Positions 1 through 7,501 of a stretch of DNA of 64,000 nt are shown here, piece after piece. The position numbers and the translations under genes were made by a program. A model generated the notes under the pieces. It worked only from the letters and a program-made list of their open reading frames with translations, was not told the origin of the DNA and searched no databases. The first letter of the stretch is position 1. Each line of letters begins with the position of its first letter. Source of the stretch: Polymorphum gilvum SL003B-26A1. GTDB lineage: Bacteria > Pseudomonadota > Alphaproteobacteria > Rhizobiales > Stappiaceae. Location of the stretch: assembly GCF_000192745.1 (NCBI RefSeq), contig NC_015259.1, positions 759,001 to 823,000 of the forward strand. Reading direction: 5' to 3'.

Positions 1-981
1 GCGGCCATGATCACCCGCAAGATCGCGCCGGCACTCGCCGCCGGATGCACGGTGGTTGTCAAGCCGGCGCCAGAAACGCCACTGACGGCCCTGGCGTTGG
101 CCGAACTGGCCCATCGCGCCGGCTTCCCCAAAGGCACAGTGAACGTGCTGACCGGCGATGCCGTGGCCATCGGCGGCGTGCTTACCAGCCACCCCAAGGT
201 CCGTTTCGTCGGCTTCACCGGTTCGACCGCTGTCGGCAAGCTGCTGATGGCTCAGGCGGCAACGACGGTCAAGAAGGTGGCGCTCGAACTCGGCGGCAAT
301 GCGCCGTTCATCGTCTTCGACGATGCCGATCTCGATGCGGCCGTCGAGGGAGCGATTGCGTCGAAATACCGCAACATGGGTCAGACCTGCGTCTGTTCGA
401 ACCGCTTCTACGTCCATGATGCGGTGTACGACGCCTTTGTCGACAAGCTGGCGGCGCGCGTGGCCACGCTCAAGGTCGGCAACGGCTTTGAAGAGGGTGT
501 CGTCCAGGGACCGTTGATCAACGAGCGGGCGGTTTCCAAGGTCGAGCGGCACATTTCCGATGCGCTCGGCAAGGGAGCGCGGGTGGTGGCGGGCGGCAAA
601 CGGCACACACTCGGCCACACCTTCTTCGAGCCTACGGTGATTGCGGATGCGGCAGAAGGCATGCAGATCGCGGCCGAGGAGACCTTCGGGCCCGTCGCGC
701 CGGTCTTCCGCTTCCATGCCGAAGCCGAGGCGATCGCGGCTGCCAACAACACGGAGTCGGGGCTCGCCGCCTATTTCTACGCGCGGGACGTGGGGCGTAT
801 CTTCCGGGTCCTGGAAGCGCTCGAGTACGGCATGGTCGGGGTCAATTCGGGTCGTATCTCGACCGAACTGGCGCCGTTTGGCGGCATCAAGGAAAGCGGC
901 AACTCTCGCGAAGGATCGCACCACGGCATCGCCGAGTTCACAGAGCTGAAATACGCTTGCATCGGCGGTCTGACAGCCTGA
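1..981 (+). CDS. gabD: NAD(P)-dependent succinate-semialdehyde dehydrogenase family, 5' truncated by window edge
   Basis: Aldehyde dehydrogenase that oxidises a semialdehyde (probably succinate semialdehyde) to the acid in the cytoplasm. The reading frame is open at base 1, where two alanine codons precede the first visible Met, so this Met is internal and roughly the N-terminal third lies outside the window. Visible are the cofactor-binding FTGSTAVGK stretch, the general base in LELGGN (Glu about residue 94 of the fragment) and the catalytic Cys in GQTC (about residue 128), followed by the usual EETFGP and GGIKESG motifs near the C terminus. The double Cys (GQTCVCSNR) is typical of the GabD subgroup. 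It converges with the LysR gene downstream. Family is certain; the exact semialdehyde is inferred from motif similarity to GabD. Confidence 0.85.
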   Translation, partial: AAMITRKIAPALAAGCTVVVKPAPETPLTALALAELAHRAGFPKGTVNVLTGDAVAIGGVLTSHPKVRFVGFTGSTAVGKLLMAQAATTVKKVALELGGNAPFIVFDDADLDAAVEGAIASKYRNMGQTCVCSNRFYVHDAVYDAFVDKLAARVATLKVGNGFEEGVVQGPLINERAVSKVERHISDALGKGARVVAGGKRHTLGHTFFEPTVIADAAEGMQIAAEETFGPVAPVFRFHAEAEAIAAANNTESGLAAYFYARDVGRIFRVLEALEYGMVGVNSGRISTELAPFGGIKESGNSREGSHHGIAEFTELKYACIGGLTA

Positions 982-1002
982 TCGCCCGAACTCCAGGTCA
1001 TA

Positions 1003-1044
1003 GACGGCAGGACACGCCGAGTGGCTTCGGTGCGTCCTGCTGTC
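1003..1044. terminator. Long hairpin between convergent genes, probable bidirectional terminator
   Basis: Arms GACGGCAGGAC (1003-1013) and GTCCTGCTGTC (1034-1044) pair with one G-U. The inner segments CGCCGA (1015-1020) and TCGGTG (1027-1032) extend the stem after one A-C mismatch, leaving a 6-base loop. It lies between the dehydrogenase stop (981) and the LysR stop (1053). There is no clear T-tract, so intrinsic termination is probable rather than certain. Confidence 0.6.
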
Positions 1045-1052
1045 TGGGTCTG

Positions 1053-1955
1053 TCAGCCGCTGCCAAGCGCTACGGAAATGAAGGCACGGAAGACGGCGGC
1101 GGCTTCTTGCATCGGCCGTTCACGGGCCCAGGCGAGGCCCACATCCATGCTCGGGATGCTGTCGACCAGCGTACGCAGTTCGATCCTCTGACCCTCCAGG
1201 GACCAAGGCCGGTAAACCATGTCCGACAGGATCGTGAGGCCCATGCCTGCCGCCACCATGGAGCGGACGGCCTCGACCGAGGACGTCACGAAAACCGTTT
1301 CCGGCTGCAGCCCGGCCCTTTCCCAGTAGCGCCCCGCCGTTTCGCTGGCCTCGTCGACCGTCAGCATGATGTAGGGTTCCTGCGCGACATCGGCCAGGGT
1401 GATGGCCGGAGCGGACAGCAGCGGATGATCGGAGGGCAGCCACAGTCGTCTACGCGAGCGGAACAGCGTTTCGTGGTCCAGGACGCGGTGGTTGGAGAGG
1501 TTCGAGGTCAGCATGACCGACAGATCGAGTTGGCCGTCGACCAGCGCCTCCTCGACGGCGCTTCGCGGCAGTTCGATCATGTCCAGCGTTATGCCCGGAT
1601 AGCTGCGGCGAAAGCGGGCGTAGTGGCGTGCCATGAAGTAGCCGGCGACCGTGTAAGTGACGCCGAGACGTACGCGCCCGGTGATGCGCGCGCCTTCGCC
1701 CAGAGGACTGCGTACGGCATCGTCGACCGCAGCGACGATGGCGCGGGCATGATTGAGAAAGCGCGCTCCCTCGGCGGTCATGGTCACGCCGGTGGGTCTG
1801 CGCTCAAGCAGCCGCACGCCGAGCTGAGTTTCCAACCCCTGGATCGCCGCCGTCACGGCCGACTGCGAGATGTTCATCTCCATGGCCGCGTGACTGATCT
1901 GGCCGGTTTCTGCGGCGGCTATGAAATATCGTACTTGCTTCAGGGTCAGGGTCAT
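1053..1955 (-). CDS. LysR-family transcriptional regulator
   Basis: DNA-binding regulator of 300 residues. The N-terminal winged helix-turn-helix (about residues 1-60, with the SQSAVTAAIQGLE recognition helix) is followed by a periplasmic-binding-like effector domain (about 90-295). The open frame extends further upstream, but the start at 1955 (MTLTLKQVRYF) matches the family's usual beginning, and upstream codons would run through the operator palindrome. It is transcribed away from the pxpA-carboxylase operon, the classic arrangement for a LysR activator of its neighbour. There is no good Shine-Dalgarno site before the start, and a palindrome sits only 8 bases upstream, which suggests autoregulation. 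The effector is unknown; a cyclic amide or related intermediate of the adjacent operon is the natural guess. Confidence 0.88.
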   Translation of the reverse strand: MTLTLKQVRYFIAAAETGQISHAAMEMNISQSAVTAAIQGLETQLGVRLLERRPTGVTMTAEGARFLNHARAIVAAVDDAVRSPLGEGARITGRVRLGVTYTVAGYFMARHYARFRRSYPGITLDMIELPRSAVEEALVDGQLDLSVMLTSNLSNHRVLDHETLFRSRRRLWLPSDHPLLSAPAITLADVAQEPYIMLTVDEASETAGRYWERAGLQPETVFVTSSVEAVRSMVAAGMGLTILSDMVYRPWSLEGQRIELRTLVDSIPSMDVGLAWARERPMQEAAAVFRAFISVALGSG

Positions 1956-1963
1956 GGCGCGTC

Positions 1964-2007
1964 CGTATCGAAATTTTCGATACGGTGATTTAAAATTTCG
2001 TATTTTA
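1964..2007. promoter_or_regulatory. Paired LysR-type operator boxes in the lysR/pxpA divergent region
   Basis: Bases 1964-1984 form a perfect 10-bp dyad around one central base (CGTATCGAAA-T-TTTCGATACG). It contains the LysR-type T-N11-A motif (T1968 to A1980). A second inverted repeat, TAAAAT-N5-ATTTTA, lies at 1991-2007. The local AT richness contrasts with the surrounding coding DNA. Position between a LysR gene and its divergent operon supports recognition and activation sites; binding itself is inferred. Confidence 0.7.
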
Positions 2008-2061
2008 CAATATCGTTCGCGCGTCCAACACTTCCTCCAAAGAAGCATTTCGGAGGGGGCT

Positions 2062-2787
2062 ATGGCGGTAACCATAAACTGTGACATGGGTGAGAGCTTC
2101 GGCCTGTACCGCATCGGCGACGATGCCGGCATCATGCCGTTCATCCACATCGCCAATGTCGCATGCGGGTTTCATGCCTCTGATTTCAATCACATGCGCG
2201 AAACTGTCCGCCTGGCGAAGAGCCACGGGGTGAAGGTCGGCGCGCATCCCTCGCTTCCGGACCTGCAGGGCTTCGGCCGCCGCGAAATGAAGATCGGCCG
2301 CGAGGAGATGGCCAACTGCCTGATCTACCAGATCGGTGCCCTGCTCGGCTTTCTGAAGGCTGAGGGAATGGAACTCAACCACATCAAGCCCCATGGCAGC
2401 CTGTATGGCATGGCCGCGCGTCAGGAAGAGATCGCCCACGCGGTCTGCGATGCGGCGGATGTGTTTCAGGTTCCGATCCTGGGCATGACGGGGACGCTGC
2501 ACGAGACGATCTATCCGGCCCGCGGCCATCGCTTCGTGGCCGAATTCTATGCCGATCTCGATTATCGGCCTGACGGCAGTCTGATCGTCACGCGCGAGCA
2601 TGAGGCCAAGGACCCTGCACTGATGGCGGCCCGCTGCGTGCGCGCCATCACCGAGGGCAAGGGGACCGCCACAGACGGCAGTGACATCCCCGTGCGATGC
2701 GAAACGATCTGCATCCACTCCGACACACCGAACGCCCCGGATATCGCGCGCGCCGTAAGCGCCGCCGTCGCCCCGTTTACCGCCTGA
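2062..2787 (+). CDS. pxpA: LamB/YcsF family protein, 5-oxoprolinase subunit A
   Basis: 241-residue protein of the LamB/YcsF family. Family members act with PxpB and PxpC in the ATP-dependent opening of 5-oxoproline to glutamate. The signature N terminus INCDMGESFG, the metal-site-like ANVACGFHASD and the KVGAHPSLPD motif are all present, and the length is normal for PxpA (about 245-255). The ATG at 2062 is chosen because GGAGGG lies just upstream and because family members begin close to this point; the longer open frame would cover the operator region. It is the first gene of the operon. The next genes are not pxpB/pxpC directly: a biotin carrier and a biotin carboxylase are inserted, so the substrate may differ from 5-oxoproline. 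Confidence 0.88.
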   Translation: MAVTINCDMGESFGLYRIGDDAGIMPFIHIANVACGFHASDFNHMRETVRLAKSHGVKVGAHPSLPDLQGFGRREMKIGREEMANCLIYQIGALLGFLKAEGMELNHIKPHGSLYGMAARQEEIAHAVCDAADVFQVPILGMTGTLHETIYPARGHRFVAEFYADLDYRPDGSLIVTREHEAKDPALMAARCVRAITEGKGTATDGSDIPVRCETICIHSDTPNAPDIARAVSAAVAPFTA

Positions 2788-2799
2788 CAGGAGCATCTC

Positions 2800-3033
2800 A
2801 TGGCCCAGATCCTTTCCCATCTGCCCGGAACCTTCTACCGCAGCCCGGCGCCGGATCAGCCGCCCTACAAGGCCGACGGCGACAGCGTTGCCGCGGGTGA
2901 CGTGATCGGACTGATCGAGGTGATGAAGAGCTTTCACGAGGTGAAGGCCGAGGTGGCCGGCACAAATATCCGGTTTGTCGCCGACAACGAGGAGCCCGTG
3001 ATGGCCGGGGCGGTTCTGGCGGAGATCGATTGA
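2800..3033 (+). CDS. Small biotin carboxyl carrier protein (biotinyl/lipoyl domain)
   Basis: 77-residue single biotinyl domain. The target lysine sits in EVMKSF (about residue 43), a variant of the canonical EAMKM, flanked by the usual glycine turns (DGDSVAAGDVIG before, GTNIRFVADNEEPVMAGAVL after). It is much shorter than FabE-type AccB (about 150 residues) because it lacks the Pro/Ala-rich N-terminal linker. Its stop overlaps the biotin carboxylase start (TGATG), implying translational coupling and a fixed partner. It probably shuttles carboxyl groups from the carboxylase encoded at 3033 to the KipI/KipA-type transferase subunits encoded next. The variant biotinylation motif is worth noting, since Ala to Val before the Met-Lys is uncommon. 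Confidence 0.85.
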   Translation: MAQILSHLPGTFYRSPAPDQPPYKADGDSVAAGDVIGLIEVMKSFHEVKAEVAGTNIRFVADNEEPVMAGAVLAEID

Positions 3034-4409
3034 TGCTGCGCAAGCTTCTGGTCGCCAACCGGGGCGAAATCGCGGTGCGGGTGATCCGTGCCGCGCGCGA
3101 TCTCGGCATAGCGACCGTGGCAGTCTATTCGGACGCCGACCGAGACGCGCTGCATGTGCAACTCGCGGATGAGGCGGTCCACATCGGTCCGCCGGCCCCG
3201 AAGAAAAGCTATCTCGACATCGGCGCCATCCTGCAGGCGGCGGTCGACACCGGTTGCGACAGCGTCCATCCGGGTTACGGGTTCCTGGCCGAGAATGCCG
3301 CTTTTTCCGACGCGGTCGCCGCGAAGGGGCTGGTGTTCGTCGGTCCCTCGGGGGATGCTATCCGCCTGATGGGCGACAAGGTAGCGGCACGCTCGGCTGC
3401 CCATGCGGCGGGCGTACCGGTGGTGCCGGGCTCCATGGGGCGGGTGGCATCCATCGAGGAAGCCCGCGCGATCCTGATCGATACCGGCTTTCCGGTGATG
3501 ATCAAGGCCGCGGCCGGTGGCGGCGGCCGGGGCATCCGCATAGCCAACAATCTCGCCGAGTTCGAGAAGGCGTTTCCGCAGGCTGCCGCCGAGGCGCTCG
3601 CCGCCTTCGGCGACGGCGGCCTCTACATGGAAAAGGTCATCGGCCGGGCCCGGCACATCGAGGTTCAGGTCCTTGGCGATGGCGCCGATGCGGTGCACTG
3701 CTTCGAACGCGAATGCTCGCTGCAGCGGCGCCGGCAGAAGGTCTGGGAAGAGGCGCCGTCGCTGGCCTTGTCCGACAAGGTGCGAGAGGAGCTGTGCGCG
3801 TCCGCGGTGCGCCTTGCCCGCGCCGTCGGCTATTCCGGCGCCGGGACGATCGAATACCTCTACGACGATGCCGAAGATCGCTTCTATTTCATCGAGATGA
3901 ACACCCGTATCCAGGTCGAGCATCCGGTGACCGAGATGATCACCGGCATCGATCTGGTCGCCGAGATGCTCCGGATTGCAGGCGGCGAGCCTCTGCGGCT
4001 GCGCCAGCGCGACATCGCCGTCAGCGGTCACGCGATCGAGGTCCGGATCAACGCGGAAGACCCTGCGCGCGATTTCGTGCCCTTTCCCGGCACGGTGGGC
4101 GACTTGCGTGTGCCAGGCGGCCCAGGTGTTCGGTTCGATTCCATGCTTTACCCGGGATATGCGGTCCCGCCCTTCTACGATTCGCTTCTGGCCAAGCTCA
4201 TCGTGCACGGCGAAACGCGCGAGGCTGCCATCGTCCGCCTCGTGCGCGCCTTGGCCGAGTTGCGTATCGCGGGCCTCAAGACGACCAAGCCGCTGTTCAC
4301 CGCTCTGGCCGCCGATCCCGCCGTGCAGGCTGCGGACGTGCACACGCGGTGGCTTGAATCCTGGCTCGACCAGCATGCTGGCACCCTGATCCCCGACCCT
4401 GAAACCTGA
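3033..4409 (+). CDS. Biotin carboxylase (AccC-like)
   Basis: 458-residue ATP-grasp enzyme that carboxylates biotin on a carrier using ATP and bicarbonate. Visible motifs in order: N-terminal KLLVANRGEIAVRV, the glycine-rich ATP loop KAAAGGGGRGIRI, the ERECSLQRR segment with bicarbonate/biotin-site residues, and EMNTRIQVEHPVTE with the metal and catalytic residues. Length fits stand-alone AccC (about 450). The ATG at 3033 shares a base with the stop of the carrier gene; a TTG three bases earlier is also open but less likely. Because the partners downstream are KipI/KipA homologues rather than AccA/AccD, this is probably not the fatty-acid enzyme but part of a dedicated carboxylase, as in urea carboxylase, where the same domains are fused. 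Confidence 0.9.
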   Translation: MLRKLLVANRGEIAVRVIRAARDLGIATVAVYSDADRDALHVQLADEAVHIGPPAPKKSYLDIGAILQAAVDTGCDSVHPGYGFLAENAAFSDAVAAKGLVFVGPSGDAIRLMGDKVAARSAAHAAGVPVVPGSMGRVASIEEARAILIDTGFPVMIKAAAGGGGRGIRIANNLAEFEKAFPQAAAEALAAFGDGGLYMEKVIGRARHIEVQVLGDGADAVHCFERECSLQRRRQKVWEEAPSLALSDKVREELCASAVRLARAVGYSGAGTIEYLYDDAEDRFYFIEMNTRIQVEHPVTEMITGIDLVAEMLRIAGGEPLRLRQRDIAVSGHAIEVRINAEDPARDFVPFPGTVGDLRVPGGPGVRFDSMLYPGYAVPPFYDSLLAKLIVHGETREAAIVRLVRALAELRIAGLKTTKPLFTALAADPAVQAADVHTRWLESWLDQHAGTLIPDPET

Positions 4410-4427
4410 GAAAGGAGGGCCGATTCC

Positions 4428-5303
4428 ATGTCGATACGCTTTTCGTTCGGCGGCGACGAACACATCTTCGCCGAGGTCTCCGAGGAGATGTCGCTTGAGG
4501 CATTCTTCACCAGCCTGTCGATGACAAATGCGGTACGCGCCGCGTCGATCCGCGGTGTTACCGAGATCTGTCCGGCCAACGCCAGCTTCCAGATCAAGTT
4601 CGATCCGGATCAGATCAAGCCGGATGACCTGCTGAAGGAATTGCAGTCGATGGAAGGGGCGGCGGCCAAGTCCGACGCCAGCCTCAAGACCCGAATCATG
4701 GAAGTCCCAGTGTTCTACCAGGATCCCTGGACGCATGAGACGCTGATGCGCTTTCGTGAGCGCCACCAGGACCCTAAGTCGACCGACCTGGAATATGCCG
4801 CCGCGGTGAACGGCCTCGGATCGGTCGAAGAGTTCGTCAAGGCGCACTCCAGCCAGCCGTGGTTCGTGTCCATGGTCGGCTTCGTTGCAGGCCTGCCGTT
4901 CCTCTATCAGATGGTCGAACGCAAACGGCAACTCGAGGTGCCGAAATATCTGCGCCCGCGTACCGATACGCCGAAGCTGACCGTCGGTCACGGCGGCTGC
5001 TTCTCGTGTATCTATTCGGTGAGAGGCGCCGGCGGCTACCAGATGTTCGGGATCACGCCAATGCCAATCTACGACCCGAACCAGAAAGTGTCTTATCTGC
5101 AGGACGAAATGTGCTTCTTCCGTCCAGGCGACATCGTGAAGTGGAAGCCGATTACCCGCGACGAGTATGACGCGGCGCTGGAAGAGGTCGAGGCCAACCG
5201 CTTCGAACCGCTTATCCGCGACTGCACCTTCAGCCTGTCCGATTTCAACCGCGACATCGATGGCACCAACACCAAGCTGATGGAGGTTCTCCATGGCCGT
5301 TAA
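4428..5303 (+). CDS. pxpB: PxpB/KipI family subunit (allophanate hydrolase subunit 1 / carboxyltransferase-like)
   Basis: 291 residues, about 50 longer than typical PxpB/KipI. The extra segment includes VPVFYQDPWT and a NGLGSVEEF stretch that resemble the carboxyltransferase part of urea carboxylase. The C-terminal half has the family GGCFSCIYSV and GGYQMFGITP motifs and a cyclophilin-like fold is expected. An AAGGAGG-like ribosome site (AGAAAGGAGGG) precedes the start at 4428. It overlaps the next gene by 11 bases, so the two subunits are probably translated as a pair. Known members act in 5-oxoprolinase (PxpABC) or as kinase inhibitors; here the neighbouring biotin genes favour a carboxylation-linked role. 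Confidence 0.82.
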   Translation: MSIRFSFGGDEHIFAEVSEEMSLEAFFTSLSMTNAVRAASIRGVTEICPANASFQIKFDPDQIKPDDLLKELQSMEGAAAKSDASLKTRIMEVPVFYQDPWTHETLMRFRERHQDPKSTDLEYAAAVNGLGSVEEFVKAHSSQPWFVSMVGFVAGLPFLYQMVERKRQLEVPKYLRPRTDTPKLTVGHGGCFSCIYSVRGAGGYQMFGITPMPIYDPNQKVSYLQDEMCFFRPGDIVKWKPITRDEYDAALEEVEANRFEPLIRDCTFSLSDFNRDIDGTNTKLMEVLHGR

Positions 5304-6264
5304 GGTGATTTCTCCCGGTCTCTCCACCACCGTGCAGGACCTTGGCCGGCCCGGCTACTACCATCTGGGCATTCCGCTTTCGGGCGGCATGGACCGCTTC
5401 AGCCTGCGTGCCGCCAACATGCTGGTCGGCAACGACGAAGGGGCGGCCGTTCTCGAGGCCGTTTTTCTCGGCCCTGAACTCGAGTTTACCGCTCCCGCCA
5501 CGGTAGCCGTGACCGGCGGCGACCTGCCCCCAAAGGTCAACGGCGAGGAACGCAGCGGCTGGGAGGCATTTCCGGTCAAGGCGGGGGATCGCCTGTCCTT
5601 CGGATTCCTGAAGTCCGGCGCACGCATTTACATAGCCGTTTCCGGCGGCATCGACGTGCCGCTGAAGCTCGGTTCGCGCTCCACCTATACCCTCGGAGCG
5701 CTCGGAGGCCACGAGGGGCGCGCCCTGCAGGCCGGCGACGAGTTACCTATCGGTGCGAGCGCTGCAGCCGGCGGTGGGTCGGTTCCGTCGAATCTGCGGC
5801 GGCAACCGGGCAATCCAGCCGAACTGCGGATGCTGCCTGGGCTCTACTGGCACCGCATCACGGCCGATGCCGGCCGGCGCTTTTTCGCCGATACCTGGAA
5901 GGTCGCGCCCGAGGCCGACCGTATCGGTTATCGCTTCCGGGGCGGTACGCCGCTCGACTTCGTGCCGCGCAAGCAGCCGTTCGGTGCAGGTTCCAATCCG
6001 TCGAACATCGTCGATGCCTGCTATCCCTACGGCTCGATTCAGGTGCCGGGCGGAACCGAACCGATCGTGCTGCATCGCGACGCGGTTTCCGGGGGGGGCT
6101 ACATGATGGTCGGCACCGTGATCTCTGCCGACATGGACCTCATCGGTCAGCTCCAGCCGCACATGCCTGCCCGTTTCGTCGAAGTGACGATGGAACAGGC
6201 CTTGGCGGCACGCGCGGACCGTGCGGCGGCGCTGCAACGCGTCCGCGCGCATCTCGGGCGCTGA
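5293..6264 (+). CDS. pxpC: PxpC/KipA family biotin-dependent carboxyltransferase-like subunit
   Basis: 323-residue AHS2-family protein. The N-terminal signature SPGLSTTVQDLGRPGY and PLSGGMDRFSLRAANMLVGN is strongly conserved, as is the later GGTEPIVLHRDAVSGGGYMMVGTV region. The length is usual for the family. The start overlaps the preceding gene (ATG at 5293, previous stop at 5301-5303). It is the last gene of the operon and converges with the AraC gene 26 bases downstream. Known PxpC works with PxpA and PxpB; the homologous module of urea carboxylase binds substrate and takes carboxyl groups from biotin. Both readings are compatible with the sequence. Confidence 0.85.
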   Translation: MAVKVISPGLSTTVQDLGRPGYYHLGIPLSGGMDRFSLRAANMLVGNDEGAAVLEAVFLGPELEFTAPATVAVTGGDLPPKVNGEERSGWEAFPVKAGDRLSFGFLKSGARIYIAVSGGIDVPLKLGSRSTYTLGALGGHEGRALQAGDELPIGASAAAGGGSVPSNLRRQPGNPAELRMLPGLYWHRITADAGRRFFADTWKVAPEADRIGYRFRGGTPLDFVPRKQPFGAGSNPSNIVDACYPYGSIQVPGGTEPIVLHRDAVSGGGYMMVGTVISADMDLIGQLQPHMPARFVEVTMEQALAARADRAAALQRVRAHLGR

Positions 6265-6290
6265 GAGTGGAGGCGGGGGCCGTGACTTTC

Positions 6291-7247
6291 TCAGCCCTCG
6301 CCGCGTTGCCCGATTCTCGCTTCCGTGGGCGTGATGCCGTAGCGGTTCCGGAAGGCACGGGAGAACTGAGCCTGATCGGTGAAGCCGCGCGCATAGGCGA
6401 TCTCGCCGATGGATCGGCCGTCGGCGGAATTGCGAAGATCCTCGTAGGCCGCGGCCAGCCTCTGGTCTCGGATCCACTGGCCGAGTGTCTGGTTCGTGTC
6501 GCGCAAAAGTTCATGCAGGTAGCGCACCGAAATGCCGCAGCCGGCGGCGACCTCATCGGGGCCGAGATCGGGGTTGGCGATGTGACGGCGTACGAAGGCC
6601 TCGATCCGGCCGAGATGCGCGGCACGCACCGAACTCGCCCCCGAGGTGAGGACCCGCTCGTCGGACTGCAGCGCAAGCGCCAGCAGGTCGACCAGCTGCC
6701 GTCCGACGGTCGACCGGGTTTCCTCGGTCATGGCGTCGTATCGTTGCGGGATGAGATGGATCATGTCGACGAAGAGACCGTTGGCGCCGTTCGTCGCATC
6801 GAACTCCAGCGAGCAGAAGCGGCCCGGTGCGCGCAGACGTGTGCCCAGCATCGCCGAAGACAGCTTCATGACCCAAAGATCCGCATGCTCCGCATGGCTG
6901 AACTCGTACGGCTCGTGACTGCGCTCGATGAAGAAGCTCCCGGGCGCCGCGCGGACTTCCTTGCCGCCCTGGCTGAAACGGACCTCGGACTTGGCGGGCA
7001 GGGTGACCAGGAACTCCTCCGGACCTGGCTGCTGGAAGTGTTTCGGCAGCCGCCGGTACAACAGGGCATCGGAGGTAAGCCGGGACAGGGATACCTCGCC
7101 CAGTTGCCACATGCTGAGCTCCCCGTCGAACGCCTCCGGCGAGCGGAATGTGAGGTCGAGGGGAAAATAGGCGCGTCCTATGGCTTCATGCCAATGTCGG
7201 CTGCGCCCCGCGATGTCGATGTCCTTGGTCGTGATCGTGGTCTTCAA
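6291..7247 (-). CDS. AraC/XylS-family transcriptional regulator
   Basis: 318-residue regulator: an N-terminal ligand-sensing domain of the AraC-binding-like type (about residues 20-190) and a C-terminal double helix-turn-helix (about 215-315, including GISVRYLHELLRDTN and IAYARGFTDQAQFSRAFRNRYG). I chose the TTG start at 7247 because GGAGGG lies 7 bases upstream and the longer frame from 7361 adds 38 unlike residues. It is divergent from hyuB, which, with the liv-type genes, is the likely target. The 254-base divergent region contains a small GC hairpin (7446-7460) in the hyuB leader but no operator I can name. Confidence 0.87.
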   Translation of the reverse strand: MKTTITTKDIDIAGRSRHWHEAIGRAYFPLDLTFRSPEAFDGELSMWQLGEVSLSRLTSDALLYRRLPKHFQQPGPEEFLVTLPAKSEVRFSQGGKEVRAAPGSFFIERSHEPYEFSHAEHADLWVMKLSSAMLGTRLRAPGRFCSLEFDATNGANGLFVDMIHLIPQRYDAMTEETRSTVGRQLVDLLALALQSDERVLTSGASSVRAAHLGRIEAFVRRHIANPDLGPDEVAAGCGISVRYLHELLRDTNQTLGQWIRDQRLAAAYEDLRNSADGRSIGEIAYARGFTDQAQFSRAFRNRYGITPTEARIGQRGEG

Positions 7248-7501
7248 GACGCGACCCTCCGTTGGCCTAAGTTGGCCATGCCTTTGTGCGCCTGTAAAGC
7301 GCGACCTGCCTCCAGAAAGGCGAAGTGCGCTCAGCGTCAAAAAGCCATGCACCGGCTGCAAAGACGGCGCCCGGCAAACGTGTCTAGCCTGTTCCCCTCA
7401 ACGGTGCATAAGACGCCGCGCAGAGGGGATAATTGGCAGTCCGGACGGGCCTTCGGCCCGAACGTCGCCCTTTTGCGCGGCCTCGTTATGGAGGCTGCAA
7501 C

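Noticed and set aside
4128-4142. GGTTCGATTCC resembling a tRNA T-loop
   Set aside because: It lies inside the biotin carboxylase coding region, and no acceptor or anticodon stem can be formed around it.
2934-5330. 798-codon open frame on the minus strand opposite the carboxylase genes
   Set aside because: It is the antisense shadow of GC-rich coding DNA: low complexity, rich in His, Arg and Gly, with no domain motif, while the plus strand has three clear families.
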